A DNA stretch of 64,000 nucleotides from Streptomyces sp. Tue 6430 (GTDB taxonomy: Bacteria; Actinomycetota; Actinomycetes; Streptomycetales; Streptomycetaceae). A program made the translations under genes and the position numbers. The stretch spans positions 3,286,001-3,350,000 of the forward strand of contig JAKGSH010000010.1 in NCBI GenBank assembly GCA_021568835.1. Reading direction: 5' to 3'. Every line of letters starts with the position of its first letter. Positions within the stretch are counted from its first letter, which is position 1. The notes beneath the pieces were generated by a model that had not been told where the DNA came from, did not search any database, and saw only the letters and a list, made by a program, of their open reading frames with translations. Shown piece after piece: positions 36,304 through 45,720 of this stretch.

Positions 36304-36370
36304 GCCAGCCCGCACCTGAGCCCGCCCGCACCTGAGCCAGCCCGCACCTGAGCCCGCGCGCATCCGGGCC
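36291..36370. repeat. 16-bp tandem repeat across the MMPL stop codon
   Basis: Five head-to-tail copies of AGCCCGCACCTGAGCC (the last degenerate). The TGA of the transporter is in the first copy, so the repeats extend past the gene. Confidence 0.75.
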
Positions 36371-36526
36371 GCCCGCACTCGGCCCCTCCCCACCCTCCTC
36401 GCCCGTCCGAGCGGGACCGTTCGGCCGGGACCGTCCGTGGTGAACGCCACGGGCGGTCCCGTCGCCCCGCCGCGGGGGCGGAGGCCACGATGGAGCCAGC
36501 ACCGCCGACCGGAGAGCCGAACCCCG

Positions 36527-37762
36527 ATGAGCAGCAGCCTCGAGCGCTACACGGACCGCCTCGAGAAATACTCGGAACGCGTCGGGAAGTACGCGGACCG
36601 CCACTCCCGCCTGATCGACCTGGCGGTGGTCCTCGGGCTGATGGGCTGCGCGAGCCTCGGCGGCTCCCTCACCATGCCCGGCATCGCGCCGCCCGACCAC
36701 GCCGGGACCGCCACCGCCCTCATGGGCGTCTCCTGTCTCGCCCTGCTGCGGTACCGCGACCGTCCGCGCACCGCGGTCGTCGTCACCGCGGTCTGCACGG
36801 TGGTCGCGGTCGCGCTCGGGTACCTGGTCACCCCGCTGCTGCTGGGCCCGGTCATGGCGGCGCTCTACTGGCTGGCCACGCTCAGCGACCCCGGGACGAC
36901 CCGCGCCTTCGGCGTCGTCACGACCGTGGCGGTGACGGCCGCGGCCGTCTTCTCCGACAGCATGGACGACCTCTCCCTGCTGCTCAGGACGATCGGCCCG
37001 GTCTTCTGGCTGATGCTGCCCCTCGCCGCCGGCAACACGACCCGGCTGCGGCGCGCCTACCTCCGGTCCGTCCAGGCCCGCGCCGAGCACGCCGAACGCA
37101 CCCGCGAGGAGGAGGCCCGGCTGCGCGTCACGGAGGAACGCATGCGCATCGCCCGGGAACTGCACGACGTCGTCGCGCACCACCTGGCGCTGGCCAACGC
37201 CCAGGCCGGCACCGCCGCCCACCTCGCGCTCACCCGCCCGGAGCAGACGAAGCGGATCCTCACCGACCTGACCGGCACCACGTCCTCCGCGCTGCGCGAG
37301 CTGAAGGCGACACTGGGACTGCTGCGCCGACACGACGACCCGGCCGGCGGCCCGCTGGAACCGGCCCCGGGCCTGGCCCGCCTGCCCGAGCTGGTCGCGG
37401 CGTGCGAGTCCGCGGGGCTCACCGTCACGGTCACCACCGAGGGGGAGCCCCGGCCGCTGTCGCCGGGGGCGGACCTGACCGCGTTCCGCATCGTGCAGGA
37501 GGCGCTCACCAACGTCACCAAGCACGCGGGCAGTCACTGCGCCCGCGTACGGCTGGTGTACTCCGGGTCCCGGCTGGTGATCACGGTCAGCGACGACGGC
37601 CCGGCCGCCCCGGCGCCGCCCGCGACCGCGCCCGGCCGCGGCTTCGGCGTCCTGGGCATGCGCGAACGCGCCCGCTCCATCGGCGGCGAACTGCGTCTGG
37701 GCCCCCGGCCGGAGGGCGGCTTCGAGGTCACGACGGCGCTGCCGCTGATCCCCGAAGCCTGA
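36527..37762 (+). CDS. NarL-type sensor histidine kinase (no adjacent regulator)
   Basis: 411 residues. Four or five N-terminal helices (about 30-165), a HisKA_3 dimerisation domain with the phosphorylated His213 in ARELHDVVAHH, and HATPase with FRIVQEALTNVTKHA (N-box) and GFGVLGMRERARSIGGEL. ATG at 36527 after a GAGAG site. Membrane sensor feeding a LuxR-type response regulator, but no response-regulator gene follows; the TerB gene is convergent. Confidence 0.88.
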   Translation: MSSSLERYTDRLEKYSERVGKYADRHSRLIDLAVVLGLMGCASLGGSLTMPGIAPPDHAGTATALMGVSCLALLRYRDRPRTAVVVTAVCTVVAVALGYLVTPLLLGPVMAALYWLATLSDPGTTRAFGVVTTVAVTAAAVFSDSMDDLSLLLRTIGPVFWLMLPLAAGNTTRLRRAYLRSVQARAEHAERTREEEARLRVTEERMRIARELHDVVAHHLALANAQAGTAAHLALTRPEQTKRILTDLTGTTSSALRELKATLGLLRRHDDPAGGPLEPAPGLARLPELVAACESAGLTVTVTTEGEPRPLSPGADLTAFRIVQEALTNVTKHAGSHCARVRLVYSGSRLVITVSDDGPAAPAPPATAPGRGFGVLGMRERARSIGGELRLGPRPEGGFEVTTALPLIPEA

Positions 37763-37785
37763 CCGCTACCGGTCCTGAGAGGTGC

Positions 37786-38322
37786 TCAGAGGCCGAACTC
37801 CTGGGCCGACAGGCCGAGGACCGAGCAGGCCTCGCGCAGGACCTGCTCCTCGGCCGGCGCGACGTACCCGTCCGCACCCGCGACGACGAACCCGGTCTGG
37901 ACGACGGCTCTGGCCTCCGTCGGCTTCTTCGCGGCCTTGGCGATCTCCTGGAGGACCTCCGTCTTGCCCTGGGGGAAGTCGAACGCCAGCCGGTCGACGT
38001 GCTGGTTGAAGCGCTGGCGCAACTGCTCCGGCGGGAAGTTCTGCAGGACGTCGTTGTGCAGGATGAGCGACTCCACGTGCTGCCGCTCGGCCGGGTCGAC
38101 GTGGCCGTCGGCGGCGGCGACCAGGGCGCACATCGCCATGCTGGCGTCGCGGTAGGCGCCGCTCTTCAACTCGCTCTTGAGGGAGGTGAGCTGGGACTTG
38201 AGCGTGTTCACCAGCTGGGCGCGCGAACCGCCCGCGGCCCCCGGCCGCCCGTGGCCGCCGGCGCCCCGCGCCCCCTGTGCCTGCTGGAGCCCCTTGGCCT
38301 GGTCCTTGATCCGATCCCACAT
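37786..38322 (-). CDS. TerB-family tellurite resistance protein
   Basis: About 178 residues. TerB domain (about 60-175; CALVAAADGHVDPAERQHVE and VAGADGYVAPAEEQVLREA) with two acidic loops probably binding metal ions. Family members act in stress/tellurite responses near the membrane. ATG 38322 or 38337. The N-end has a Gln/Gly-rich linker. Confidence 0.85.
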   Translation of the reverse strand: MWDRIKDQAKGLQQAQGARGAGGHGRPGAAGGSRAQLVNTLKSQLTSLKSELKSGAYRDASMAMCALVAAADGHVDPAERQHVESLILHNDVLQNFPPEQLRQRFNQHVDRLAFDFPQGKTEVLQEIAKAAKKPTEARAVVQTGFVVAGADGYVAPAEEQVLREACSVLGLSAQEFGL

Positions 38323-38615
38323 CGCCACGCGTGCCATCCTCGGCTTCAGCCCTGTCGTTCCGGTCCGACGCGCGGCTCGCACGCGTCATCCTGCCAACGG
38401 CCGCCGCGGCGGCGAAGTTCCACGCCGGCCGGGCCGCCCGGCGGGACCGCGCCCAGGGCGCCGGCGCGACCGTGGGGCACGATGCCGTCGTGGTGCCTCC
38501 GTCCGTGCCCACCGGACAGCGGCGGCGGCCGGCGGTGACGGACTCGCCCGCGATCAGTTCCGGAGCGACGCCGTCTTCGGGGTACGGGCCGATCGGGCCC
38601 GGGCGGTCGAGGAGT

Positions 38616-39112
38616 TCACTCGCCCGGGGGAGCGTCGGCGGTCACCAGGACGAGACCGTCGGCCCCTGCGGACATGAGCGGCCCGGCCGCTTCCTCCGTC
38701 GTGCCGGGCGGCACGACCCGGAGGTCCCGGCGTCCCCGGCCGGGTGCCATGAGGACGACGGTGGCCGGCGCGTGCGCCGTCGTGGATCTGCGCAGCCGTA
38801 CGACCTGGTTGCAGACGAGCATCCGGCCGGGGGACCCGGCCCACGCCGTGCCGTCGACCATGACGCCGGTGATCTCGCCCCACGCGCGCGGAAGTCCGGC
38901 GAGCAGCTCGGGAAGCTCGGTGAGGAGGTCGTCGGAGTGTGGCCACCAGACCCCGTCGACGCGGCGCGGCATCGCGCTGTCGGGCGCGAGCCGCAGTCTG
39001 AGGGCCGGCCCGGGCCGGACGGCCCTCGACCGCGCGGAGGGAACAGGGGAGCGGCCGGGAGAAGGGCGGGGGTCCGCTCGGCCGGAGCGGTGTGGTCGGT
39101 GGGCGCGTGCAT
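38616..39112 (-). CDS. DUF5994 family protein (apparent frameshift near N-end)
   Basis: 165 residues when repaired. The conserved part is RLRLAPDSAMPRRVDGVWWP, DLLTELPELLAGLP, then GRRDLRVVPPGTTEEAAGPL. This frame has no start codon close by. ATG 39112 with GGGA upstream opens MHAPTDHTAPAERTPALL in the neighbouring frame; adding a base at GGG 39039-39041 joins the two. Function unknown; Streptomyces often carry several copies. Confidence 0.68.
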
Positions 39113-39402
39113 GTCGCGTTCCCTGTCCCCGGGCCGCCGTCGCGGTGGTCCGGTGCCGTGGTGCGTCGGGAACGACGCCGACGCTGAGCTGACGTACGAA
39201 GAACTCCCGATCTCTCCACGGTACGCCGCCGCGGCGTTCACCCCGCATATCGAACGAATTTTCGTTTACCGGGTGGCGGGCGCCCGCTGGAGTACCGTGG
39301 AGGAGCCGGGAGCGTCCCGTGCACCGGCCGTCCGCCGCTGCCGTTGCCGGTGACCGACGACGCCGGGCCGGATTCGTCCGCGCCCGGGGCAGGGCTCGCC
39401 CC

Positions 39403-40098
39403 ATGACCGTGAACATGCCTGACCGACCGATGATCCGGGAGCCCGCGCGGCCCCGTGTCCACCGGTGGCCCTCCGGACCGGGGCCCGGCCACGGACCGGG
39501 GCCGGCCTCGCGGGACCAGGACCCTTCCTCCTGGGAGGCGGACCGCGTCCGCGCGCTGAGCAGGAGTCAGGTCGAGGACCGGCTCGGGCAGTTGGGCGAC
39601 CTGTACGCGGACACCGCCGGCGGCAAGCCGTGGGCGAGGGAGCGTGACCGGGACACCTTCCTGCGAGGACTCGCCGCCGACGTACGACGGCCGGGGTTCG
39701 CGCTGTTGGTCGCCGAGACCACCGTGGTCACCGCGTGCGCCTACGGCTTTCCCGTGGACGACCGCCGGGCCTGGTGGCGGGGTGCGGGCCCGGTCGGGGA
39801 CCCGCCCGCGGACCTGCGCCGCCCGGCCGCCTCGGGGCGGCTCTTCGCGATCTCCCGGATAGTCGTCCAGCCCGCCGTGCGCACGCGGCAGCAGGGCCGT
39901 GACGGGAACCTCGCCCGGCGTCTCCAGCGGCGGCTTCTCGCCGACCACGACGCGACGGCCGGGATCACGCTGGTGAACCGTACGGACGCCGGGATGCTGA
40001 AGGCGCTGCTGTCCTGGGGGTGGCGGGAGGCGGAGAAGGGAGACGGCGGCGAGCCGCTGCCCGCCTCCGCCTGGCACGTACTGATCCTCGACGCCTGA
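39403..40098 (+). CDS. GNAT-like acetyltransferase
   Basis: 231 residues. N-terminal Pro/Arg-rich region (1-45), then a GNAT-type fold (about 85-230; LFAISRIVVQPAVRTRQQG for the acetyl-CoA loop, LKALLSWGWREAEKGDG near the end). Acceptor unknown. ATG at 39403. Some Streptomyces homologues are annotated only as hypothetical. Confidence 0.7.
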   Translation: MTVNMPDRPMIREPARPRVHRWPSGPGPGHGPGPASRDQDPSSWEADRVRALSRSQVEDRLGQLGDLYADTAGGKPWARERDRDTFLRGLAADVRRPGFALLVAETTVVTACAYGFPVDDRRAWWRGAGPVGDPPADLRRPAASGRLFAISRIVVQPAVRTRQQGRDGNLARRLQRRLLADHDATAGITLVNRTDAGMLKALLSWGWREAEKGDGGEPLPASAWHVLILDA

Positions 40099-40108
40099 GT
40101 CCGGGCGG

Positions 40109-40369
40109 TCAGACCTCGTCGGTGTGCGCGGAGTCCTTCGAGGAGGACTCGCTGGCCGACAGCCAGGACTGTGCGGGCCCGGCGGCCCGGGTGGTGTCGA
40201 TGGTGAGGTGCAGCCGGGTCCCGCCCTGCGGGCCGGCCGGATAACTGCGCTGCTCGGCCGAGGCGAAACAGCGGCGCAGCACCTCGGCGACACGGCGCGC
40301 GGCATCCGGTGTCGCCGCGACGACACGGACCTCCGCGTACCCCTCCGAGGGCAACGGCTCTTGATCCAC
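40109..40369 (-). CDS. Small conserved hypothetical protein
   Basis: 86 residues from ATG 40369. A compact alpha/beta start (YAEVRVVAATPDAARRVAEVL) and a central beta region ending in a Ser-rich tail. No recognised domain. It converges with the GNAT gene, ten bases apart. Confidence 0.65.
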   Translation of the reverse strand: MDQEPLPSEGYAEVRVVAATPDAARRVAEVLRRCFASAEQRSYPAGPQGGTRLHLTIDTTRAAGPAQSWLSASESSSKDSAHTDEV

Positions 40370-40899
40370 TCAGGCCTCCCGTGCGTGTGCCGGCGCGCTG
40401 ACGTACGGCCCGCTCCTCGCAGACTATGCCCGCCCCGGTTCTCCGGGCGTCCCGTTTCCGGTGGGGCGCGTCCCGGTACGCCGTGCGCGGGCGTCGTCGG
40501 GCGGGCTCGGCCACGTGGTGCCACGCGAGGGCGGCCGGGTCCCGGTGGTGTCCGGACGGGGACCGGCCGTGAGCATCCCGTGGACCACGCTTCCGAGGGA
40601 GTGCGGGTCGCCGCGCACGGTGCCGGACCCGCCGGCGAGGCCGCTCGGGCGCGGCGCTGCACAGGGCACCCCGGCCGGGTTCGTGCGCGGAGGAGGCGTC
40701 GAGGAGGCGGGCGAGGCCGAAGCCGACGACCCCGCCGGTCCGGTGGTGGCGAGTTCGCCCGTCACCCCGCCCGGGTGCCCTGGGTGCCCGGGTGCCCCGG
40801 ACGCCCGGACAGGGTGCCCTGCCGGCCGCGCGGTCCGCCCGGTTCACCCTCGCACCGCTCCGGGCGGGCGCCCCGCCCCCGCCCCGAGACCGTGCGGGC
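40370..40899. other. Gap without a supported gene
   Basis: About 530 bases. Frames of 113 residues (minus) and 153 (plus) exist, but have no homology pattern that I recognise and show repeat-driven composition (short runs of GGTGCCC). It includes the promoter of the ECF sigma gene at its right end. Confidence 0.5.
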
Positions 40900-40905
40900 T
40901 AGGAT
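40900..40905 (+). promoter_or_regulatory. -10 element of a leaderless sigma factor transcript
   Basis: TAGGAT ends seven bases before the ATG at 40913 and there is no ribosome binding site, so the mRNA probably begins at the start codon. Confidence 0.45.
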
Positions 40906-40912
40906 CCGGGCC

Positions 40913-41857
40913 ATGGCCCTGACCGTGAACGACGTGGAACGGTTCGAGGCCTCCAGGTCACGCCTGGAGGCCATCGCCTATCGCCTCCTCGGCTCGGCGA
41001 GCGAGGCCGAGGACGCCGTGCAGGAGACGTTCCTGCGCTGGCAGGCCGCCGACGTCGGGCGCGTCGAGGTTCCCGAGGCGTGGCTGACGAAGGTCCTCAC
41101 GAACCTGTGCCTCAACCAGCTCACCTCGGCCCGCGCCCGGCGCGAGACCTACGTCGGCCAGTGGCTCCCCGAGCCGCTGCTCGCCGGGGACCCGATGCTC
41201 GGCCCCGCCGACACCGCCGAACAGCGCGAGTCGGTGTCGTACGCGGTGCTCACGCTGCTGGAGCGGCTGTCGCCCGGCGAGCGGGCGGTGTACGTGCTGC
41301 GGGAGGCCTTCGCCTACCCGCACCGGGAGATCGCCGCGATCCTCGACATCACCGAGGCCGCCAGCCAGCAGTTGTTCCACCGTGCCAAGAAGCACGTCGC
41401 CGACGGCAGGACCCGTACCGAGATCGACGAGGCCGCCGCCCGGCGGATCGTCGACGAGTTCCTCGCGGCCGCCACCAGCGGCCGGACCGAGCCGCTCGTG
41501 CGGCTGCTCACCCAGGACGCCGTCTCGGTCGGCGACGGCGGCGGCAAGGTCCCGGCCCGCGCCAGGGCGTTCGAGGGCGCGCTCGCGGTCGCGAAGTTCC
41601 TGCGCGGCCTGTTCCGGCCCGGCAAGGCCAAACGCGACCTGGTCGGCGACGCGGCCGAGATGTACGCCACGGTCGCCAACGGCGATCCCGCGGTCGTCGT
41701 GGTCGTCGACGGCCGCGTCATCGGCGTCATGTGCCTGGAGGTCACCCCGGAGGGCATCGCCGGGCTCCGCAACCAGGTCAACCCCGACAAGCTCGGACGC
41801 GCGACGCGGCACTGGGCGGCCACCGGCCACGGCGAGCCCGTCCGCGTCACGTTCTGA
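40913..41857 (+). CDS. sigJ: ECF41-type RNA polymerase sigma factor (SigJ-like)
   Basis: 314 residues: region 2 (RLEAIAYRLLGSASEAEDAVQETF, split as RLLGSASEAEDAVQETF), region 4 (AYPHREIAAILDITEAASQQ) and a C-terminal SnoaL-like domain (about 185-314) with DGGGKVPA and NPDKL, the hallmarks of ECF41. No anti-sigma is used; the C-terminal domain regulates activity. ECF41 genes sit next to their single target, often an oxidoreductase, as here. Probably autoregulation-free and leaderless. Confidence 0.9.
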   Translation: MALTVNDVERFEASRSRLEAIAYRLLGSASEAEDAVQETFLRWQAADVGRVEVPEAWLTKVLTNLCLNQLTSARARRETYVGQWLPEPLLAGDPMLGPADTAEQRESVSYAVLTLLERLSPGERAVYVLREAFAYPHREIAAILDITEAASQQLFHRAKKHVADGRTRTEIDEAAARRIVDEFLAAATSGRTEPLVRLLTQDAVSVGDGGGKVPARARAFEGALAVAKFLRGLFRPGKAKRDLVGDAAEMYATVANGDPAVVVVVDGRVIGVMCLEVTPEGIAGLRNQVNPDKLGRATRHWAATGHGEPVRVTF

Positions 41858-41861
41858 CGCG

Positions 41862-41881
41862 GATGTGAGCTGCTTCACATC
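41862..41881 (+). promoter_or_regulatory. Palindrome before the oxidoreductase gene
   Basis: GATGTGA (41862-41868) and TCACATC (41875-41881) around six bases. ECF41 promoters carry a TGTCACA-like -35 and CGTC -10; TTCACA here with CGTC at 41888-41891 is only partly similar and spaced too closely, so a repressor site is equally likely. Confidence 0.45.
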
Positions 41882-41944
41882 CCGTTCCCGTCAGGAAACG
41901 CGGGGCCGCCCGGTTCAAGGGGCGAACCCGCTCAAGACAGGAGC

Positions 41945-43201
41945 ATGGAGATGCAGCACCGCATCATCGTCCTCGGAGCCGGATACTCCGGAGCCGTCGC
42001 CGCCGGGCGCCTCGCCAAGCGGCTGCACCGCGAAGACGTCGCCATCACCCTCGTCAACGCCGAGCCCGACTTCGTCGAGCGCGTGCGGATGCACCAGCTC
42101 GCGGTCGGCCAGGACCTCCGGCCCCGGCCCTTCGCCGAGATGTTCGCGGGCACCGGAGTGGAGCTGAAGCTCGCGAGGGTCACTGCCGTGGACGCCGACC
42201 GCCGGACCGTCACGGTCACCGTCACCGGCGCCGACGCGAGCACCGGCACGGGTGCCGACGCGGACGCCGGCCCGGAGGCCGCCGCGGAGGAGGAACTGGA
42301 GTACGACACCCTCGTCTACGCCCTCGGCAGCGCATGGAACGACCAGGGCGTCCCCGGCGCCGCCGAGCACGCCCACGAGATCGCGAGCCGCCCCGGAGCC
42401 CTCCGGCTGCGCGCGCGCCTGGCCCGCCTGGACGCCGGACGGCCCGTGGTCGTCGTCGGCGGCGGCCTCACCGGCGTGGAGGCCGCGACCGAGATCGCCG
42501 AGGCCCGCCCCGACCTCGACGTCGCCCTCGCCGTCCGCGGCGGCCTCGGCGACTGGCTCTCGCCCAAGGGCCGCGGGCACCTGCGGAAGGTCTTCGACGG
42601 CCTCGGGATCACCGTGCACGAGCACGCCGCCGTCACCGCCGTGGCCGCCGACCGCGTCACCACCGCCGACGGCACGTCCGTACCGGCCGCGGTCACCGTG
42701 TGGACCACCGGCTTCGCCGTCCACCCCGTCGCGCGGGCCACCACCCTGGAGGTCACCGGAACCGGTCAGATCGTCGTCGACCGGACCATGCGCTCGGTCT
42801 CCCACCCGGACGTGTACGCCGTCGGCGACGCGGCCGCGGTGACGGGTCCCGCCGACAAGCCGCTGCGCATGTCGTGCGCCTCGGGCGTGCCCACCGCCTG
42901 GCAGGCCGCCGACGCCATCGCGGCCCGCCTGACCGGCGCGAAGATCCCCAAGGTGTCCATCCGCTACTTCAACCAGTGCGTCTCCCTGGGCCGCAGGCAG
43001 GGTCTGATCCAGTACGTCACCGCGGACGACCGGGCCGTCCGCGCGGCCCTGACCGGACGCACCGCCGCCCTCTACAAGGAACTGGTCTGCAAGGGCGCGG
43101 CCTGGGGAGTGGCCAACCCCACCCTGGGCCTGCCGGCCCGCCGTCGCCGGGTCGTGGGGGAGCCCGCCCGGGCGGGAGCCCCGGTCGGGACGCCGGCCTG
43201 A
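41945..43201 (+). CDS. FAD-dependent NADH dehydrogenase-like oxidoreductase
   Basis: 418 residues. Dinucleotide-binding motifs IIVLGAGYSGAVAAG (about 7-21) and VVVVGGGLTGVEAA (about 160-173); the type-II FAD motif VYAVGDAAAV near residue 294. Similar to NDH-2 / pyridine nucleotide-disulfide oxidoreductases without the redox Cys pair. Transfers electrons from NAD(P)H, likely to quinone at the membrane. ATG 41945 with AGGAG. Predicted target of the adjacent ECF41 sigma. Confidence 0.9.
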   Translation: MEMQHRIIVLGAGYSGAVAAGRLAKRLHREDVAITLVNAEPDFVERVRMHQLAVGQDLRPRPFAEMFAGTGVELKLARVTAVDADRRTVTVTVTGADASTGTGADADAGPEAAAEEELEYDTLVYALGSAWNDQGVPGAAEHAHEIASRPGALRLRARLARLDAGRPVVVVGGGLTGVEAATEIAEARPDLDVALAVRGGLGDWLSPKGRGHLRKVFDGLGITVHEHAAVTAVAADRVTTADGTSVPAAVTVWTTGFAVHPVARATTLEVTGTGQIVVDRTMRSVSHPDVYAVGDAAAVTGPADKPLRMSCASGVPTAWQAADAIAARLTGAKIPKVSIRYFNQCVSLGRRQGLIQYVTADDRAVRAALTGRTAALYKELVCKGAAWGVANPTLGLPARRRRVVGEPARAGAPVGTPA

Positions 43202-43410
43202 CGGGCGGCGCGCGGGACGCCGGGCCCGCGACCGGCCCGGGCCTGCGACCGGCCGGGCCCCTGACCTGCCCGGCCCGGCCCCTGACCGGCCGGCGGAGGC
43301 GATCGCGGAGGTACGGGAGGGATCCGGTCCCTGTCCCTGTCCACTCACCGGACGTAGGACTCCGCCGTGACCGCCTTCTCCGCGGAGTCCTTCGCCGGAC
43401 CGGGCCCGGG

Positions 43411-43881
43411 CTACACGCCGTAGTAGGAGAGCGAGATCGACGTGCCGGATCCCGTCGGGCTGACCTGCACGGTCAAGCCGTCGCCGCCCTTGGTGGCCAG
43501 CAGGTGCACGCTCGTCTCCCCCTCGTACTTGGAGGTGATGTTCCAGTCCTCGTCCTTCAGCAGGTCGGTGGAGAAGTCGCCCACCTTCTCCACCGAGTCG
43601 TCGGTGTGCAGCATGGTGAAGCCCTTGGAGTCGGTGACGACCTCGGCGCCCGGGTACTTGCGGACCGGCCCCGTGCTCTCGTCCTCGTCGGGGCTGCTGG
43701 TCGTCGAGGTCGGGCTCGCCGTCCGCTCCCCGGGGGAGGCGGCCGCGGTACCGGGAACGGTGGTGGTCGCCGTGACCGTCCGGGCCGAATCCGGCTGCCC
43801 GTCCGAGTCGCCACAGCCCGTGGTGACGAGGGCGAGCGTCACCAGGCCGGCCGCCGCGGTGAAGGGGAGGCGTCTGTACAC
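43411..43881 (-). CDS. Putative lipoprotein
   Basis: 156 residues. Signal with lipobox VTTGC (Cys23), Thr/Ser/Pro linker (about 30-75), and a small beta domain (about 80-155). GTG start at 43881 after CAGGTGA. Unknown role; extracytoplasmic. Confidence 0.8.
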   Translation of the reverse strand: MYRRLPFTAAAGLVTLALVTTGCGDSDGQPDSARTVTATTTVPGTAAASPGERTASPTSTTSSPDEDESTGPVRKYPGAEVVTDSKGFTMLHTDDSVEKVGDFSTDLLKDEDWNITSKYEGETSVHLLATKGGDGLTVQVSPTGSGTSISLSYYGV

Positions 43882-44482
43882 GCTGTCACCTGCTCGTCGG
43901 GGAGGAGAGTGGAGGGGAAACGCGGGAAACCGGAAACTGCCTGCTCATCGAGGTGAGGGCGGCTTCCAGTCTGTGATGCGGCCGGAGCCGCCGCAAATCG
44001 TTCGGGTACGTACCGTCACCGACGTCCGAGCGGTCCGATGCCGGGAAACCCGTCGCACGCCGTCGCTGCCGCCCGGCGTGCGACCTCACCTGCCGGCTCC
44101 TCCGTCGGCTTCGCACGGCGGCCCCGCGGACACGAGTGGACGAGGAGGGCCCACCCGCTTCTCGCGGATCCTGATCACGCGGTGCGCAGCTCCCGGCTGC
44201 TCCTCCGCGTCCTTGTACGGGCCCTCCCCGTCACTTACAGAAGACCACGGGCGCCCCGCGCGCAGAAGGGCCGTCCGGCCCCCCGCCCGGGGCCGGGCGG
44301 GCACCGGACGGGCACCGGCACGGGCGCGGAACGCGGCGCGCGGCGCGTCGCCGTCGCGGAGAAGTGCCGGTCGGCCCCGGTGACGGCACCACCCGGCCCC
44401 GCGCCGAAGGGCGGCGGCGGGGCGACCCTGAAGGGGGGAGCGACCGCGTTCCCCGGGAGACAGGCGTACGGCGGGAGGCGTG
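43882..44482. other. Gap without a supported gene
   Basis: About 600 bases between the divergent lipoprotein and Usp genes. No frame with coding character on either strand; the base composition is slightly lower in GC between 43940 and 44230. I see no structured RNA or clear promoter. Confidence 0.5.
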
Positions 44483-45370
44483 ATGAGCGGTGTGGTGGTC
44501 GTCGGTGTGGACGGGGCGGCGTCGAGTCTCGCCGCGGTGGAGGCGGCGGCACGGGAGGCGCGGGCACGTGACGCGGTCCTGCGGATCGTGCACGCGTTCG
44601 TCTGGCCCGCGATGCACGTGCCCACGGGTCCCTCGCCGCTGGGGCCGCCCGAGGGCGGGATCCGCAACATGGTCGACCGGCTGACGGCCGAGGCGGTCGA
44701 GCGCGCGCGGGCGACGGCGCCGGACGTCGACGTCCGGCACGCGGTGGTGCCCGGTGAACCGCTGACGGTCCTGGAGGCGCAGTCGCGCGAGGCGGAGCTG
44801 GTGGTCGTCGGGTCGCGGGGGATGGGCGGGTTCGTCGGGCTCCTGGTCGGGTCGACCGCGGTGCACCTGGCGGCGCACGGCCGGTGTCCGGTGCTGGTGG
44901 TGCGCGAGGCGGCCCACGCCGACGGCCCGGTCGTCGTGGGCGTCGACGGCTCGGCGGCGGGCCGGCGGGCGGTGGACTTCGCGTTCGCCGAGGCGGAGCT
45001 GCGGAAGGCGCCCCTGGTGGCGCTGCACGCCTGGACCACGTGGAACGCTCCGCTGCCCGCGCCGCAGGACGCGTCGGAGCCGTACGCGAACCCGCCGGGC
45101 GCCCTCGCCGGCGAAGAGGGGCGCCTGCTGTCCGAGGCGCTCGCCGGCTGCCGCGAGCGGTATCCCGGTGTGGTGGTGGACCACAAGGTGGTGCACGCCG
45201 GGACACGGGAGGCGCTGATCGAGGCGAGCCGGTCCGCGCAGCTGCTGGTGGTCGGCGCCCGGGGCCGCGGCGGTTTCACCGGCCTGCTGCTCGGCTCCGT
45301 CAGCCAGGCCCTGCTGCATCACGCCCACTGCCCGGTCGCGGTGGTGCGGGGAGCGGAGGCGTCCCCCTGA
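44483..45370 (+). CDS. Universal stress protein with two Usp domains
   Basis: 295 residues. Two tandem UspA folds (about 2-142 and 148-293), each with VVGVDG at the start and an ATP-binding loop (VVGSRGMGGFVGLLVGSTA; VVGARGRGGFTGLLLGSVS). Likely ATP-binding dormancy/stress regulator. ATG 44483 with GGGAGG; GTG 44480 also possible. In actinobacteria often next to cation/proton antiporters, which matches the remnant downstream. Confidence 0.92.
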   Translation: MSGVVVVGVDGAASSLAAVEAAAREARARDAVLRIVHAFVWPAMHVPTGPSPLGPPEGGIRNMVDRLTAEAVERARATAPDVDVRHAVVPGEPLTVLEAQSREAELVVVGSRGMGGFVGLLVGSTAVHLAAHGRCPVLVVREAAHADGPVVVGVDGSAAGRRAVDFAFAEAELRKAPLVALHAWTTWNAPLPAPQDASEPYANPPGALAGEEGRLLSEALAGCRERYPGVVVDHKVVHAGTREALIEASRSAQLLVVGARGRGGFTGLLLGSVSQALLHHAHCPVAVVRGAEASP

Positions 45371-45720
45371 CCGGGCCCGGCCCGCGCCCCCGCGCGCCGT
45401 CCCGCGGTGCGGACGCGCGGGGGCCGCGGGCCGGGTGGACGGGCGGGGGCCGCGGGCCGGGTGGACGGCCGTGCGGGCGGCCGGGTGGACGGCCGTGCGG
45501 GCGGCCGGGTGGACGGCCGTGCGGGCGGCCGGGTGGACGGCCGTGTGGGCGGCCGGGTGGGGGCGAACCGGGTGAGGACGGGGCCGCAGACGGCGAGGAG
45601 CATCACGTAGGTGGTCACGAGGGCCGCGAGGCGGCCCTCGCCGGGCGCGGCCAGGCCGATGATGACGACGGAGAACTCACCGCGGGCGATGAGCGCGGTC
45701 CCGGCCCGCAGCCGGCCGCG
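45319..45720 (-). pseudogene. C-terminal remnant of a cation:proton antiporter
   Basis: Codons at 45565-45720 read GRLRAGTALIARGEFSVVII followed by a membrane helix (AALVTTYVMLLAVCGPVL) that ends KefB/CPA2-type Na(K)/H antiporters. The tail is expanded by the 24-bp repeats to the stop at 45319. Only the last helix and a half remain of a normal ~400-residue protein; the space upstream is the promoter region of the FN3 gene. Likely deletion derivative; not functional as a transporter. Confidence 0.65.
45459..45554. repeat. 24-bp tandem repeat (4 units)
   Basis: Four copies of a 24-base unit beginning GGGTGGACGGCCGTGCGGGC run from 45459 to 45554, with diverged copies before them. On the minus strand they encode TRPPARPS repeats at the end of the antiporter remnant frame. 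Confidence 0.8.

Noticed and set aside
40424..40765. 113-codon minus frame and overlapping plus frame
   Set aside because: No start signal, low-complexity composition and no recognised family.
45459..45554. 24-bp array as a possible CRISPR
   Set aside because: Units are directly joined with no spacers and there are no cas genes.
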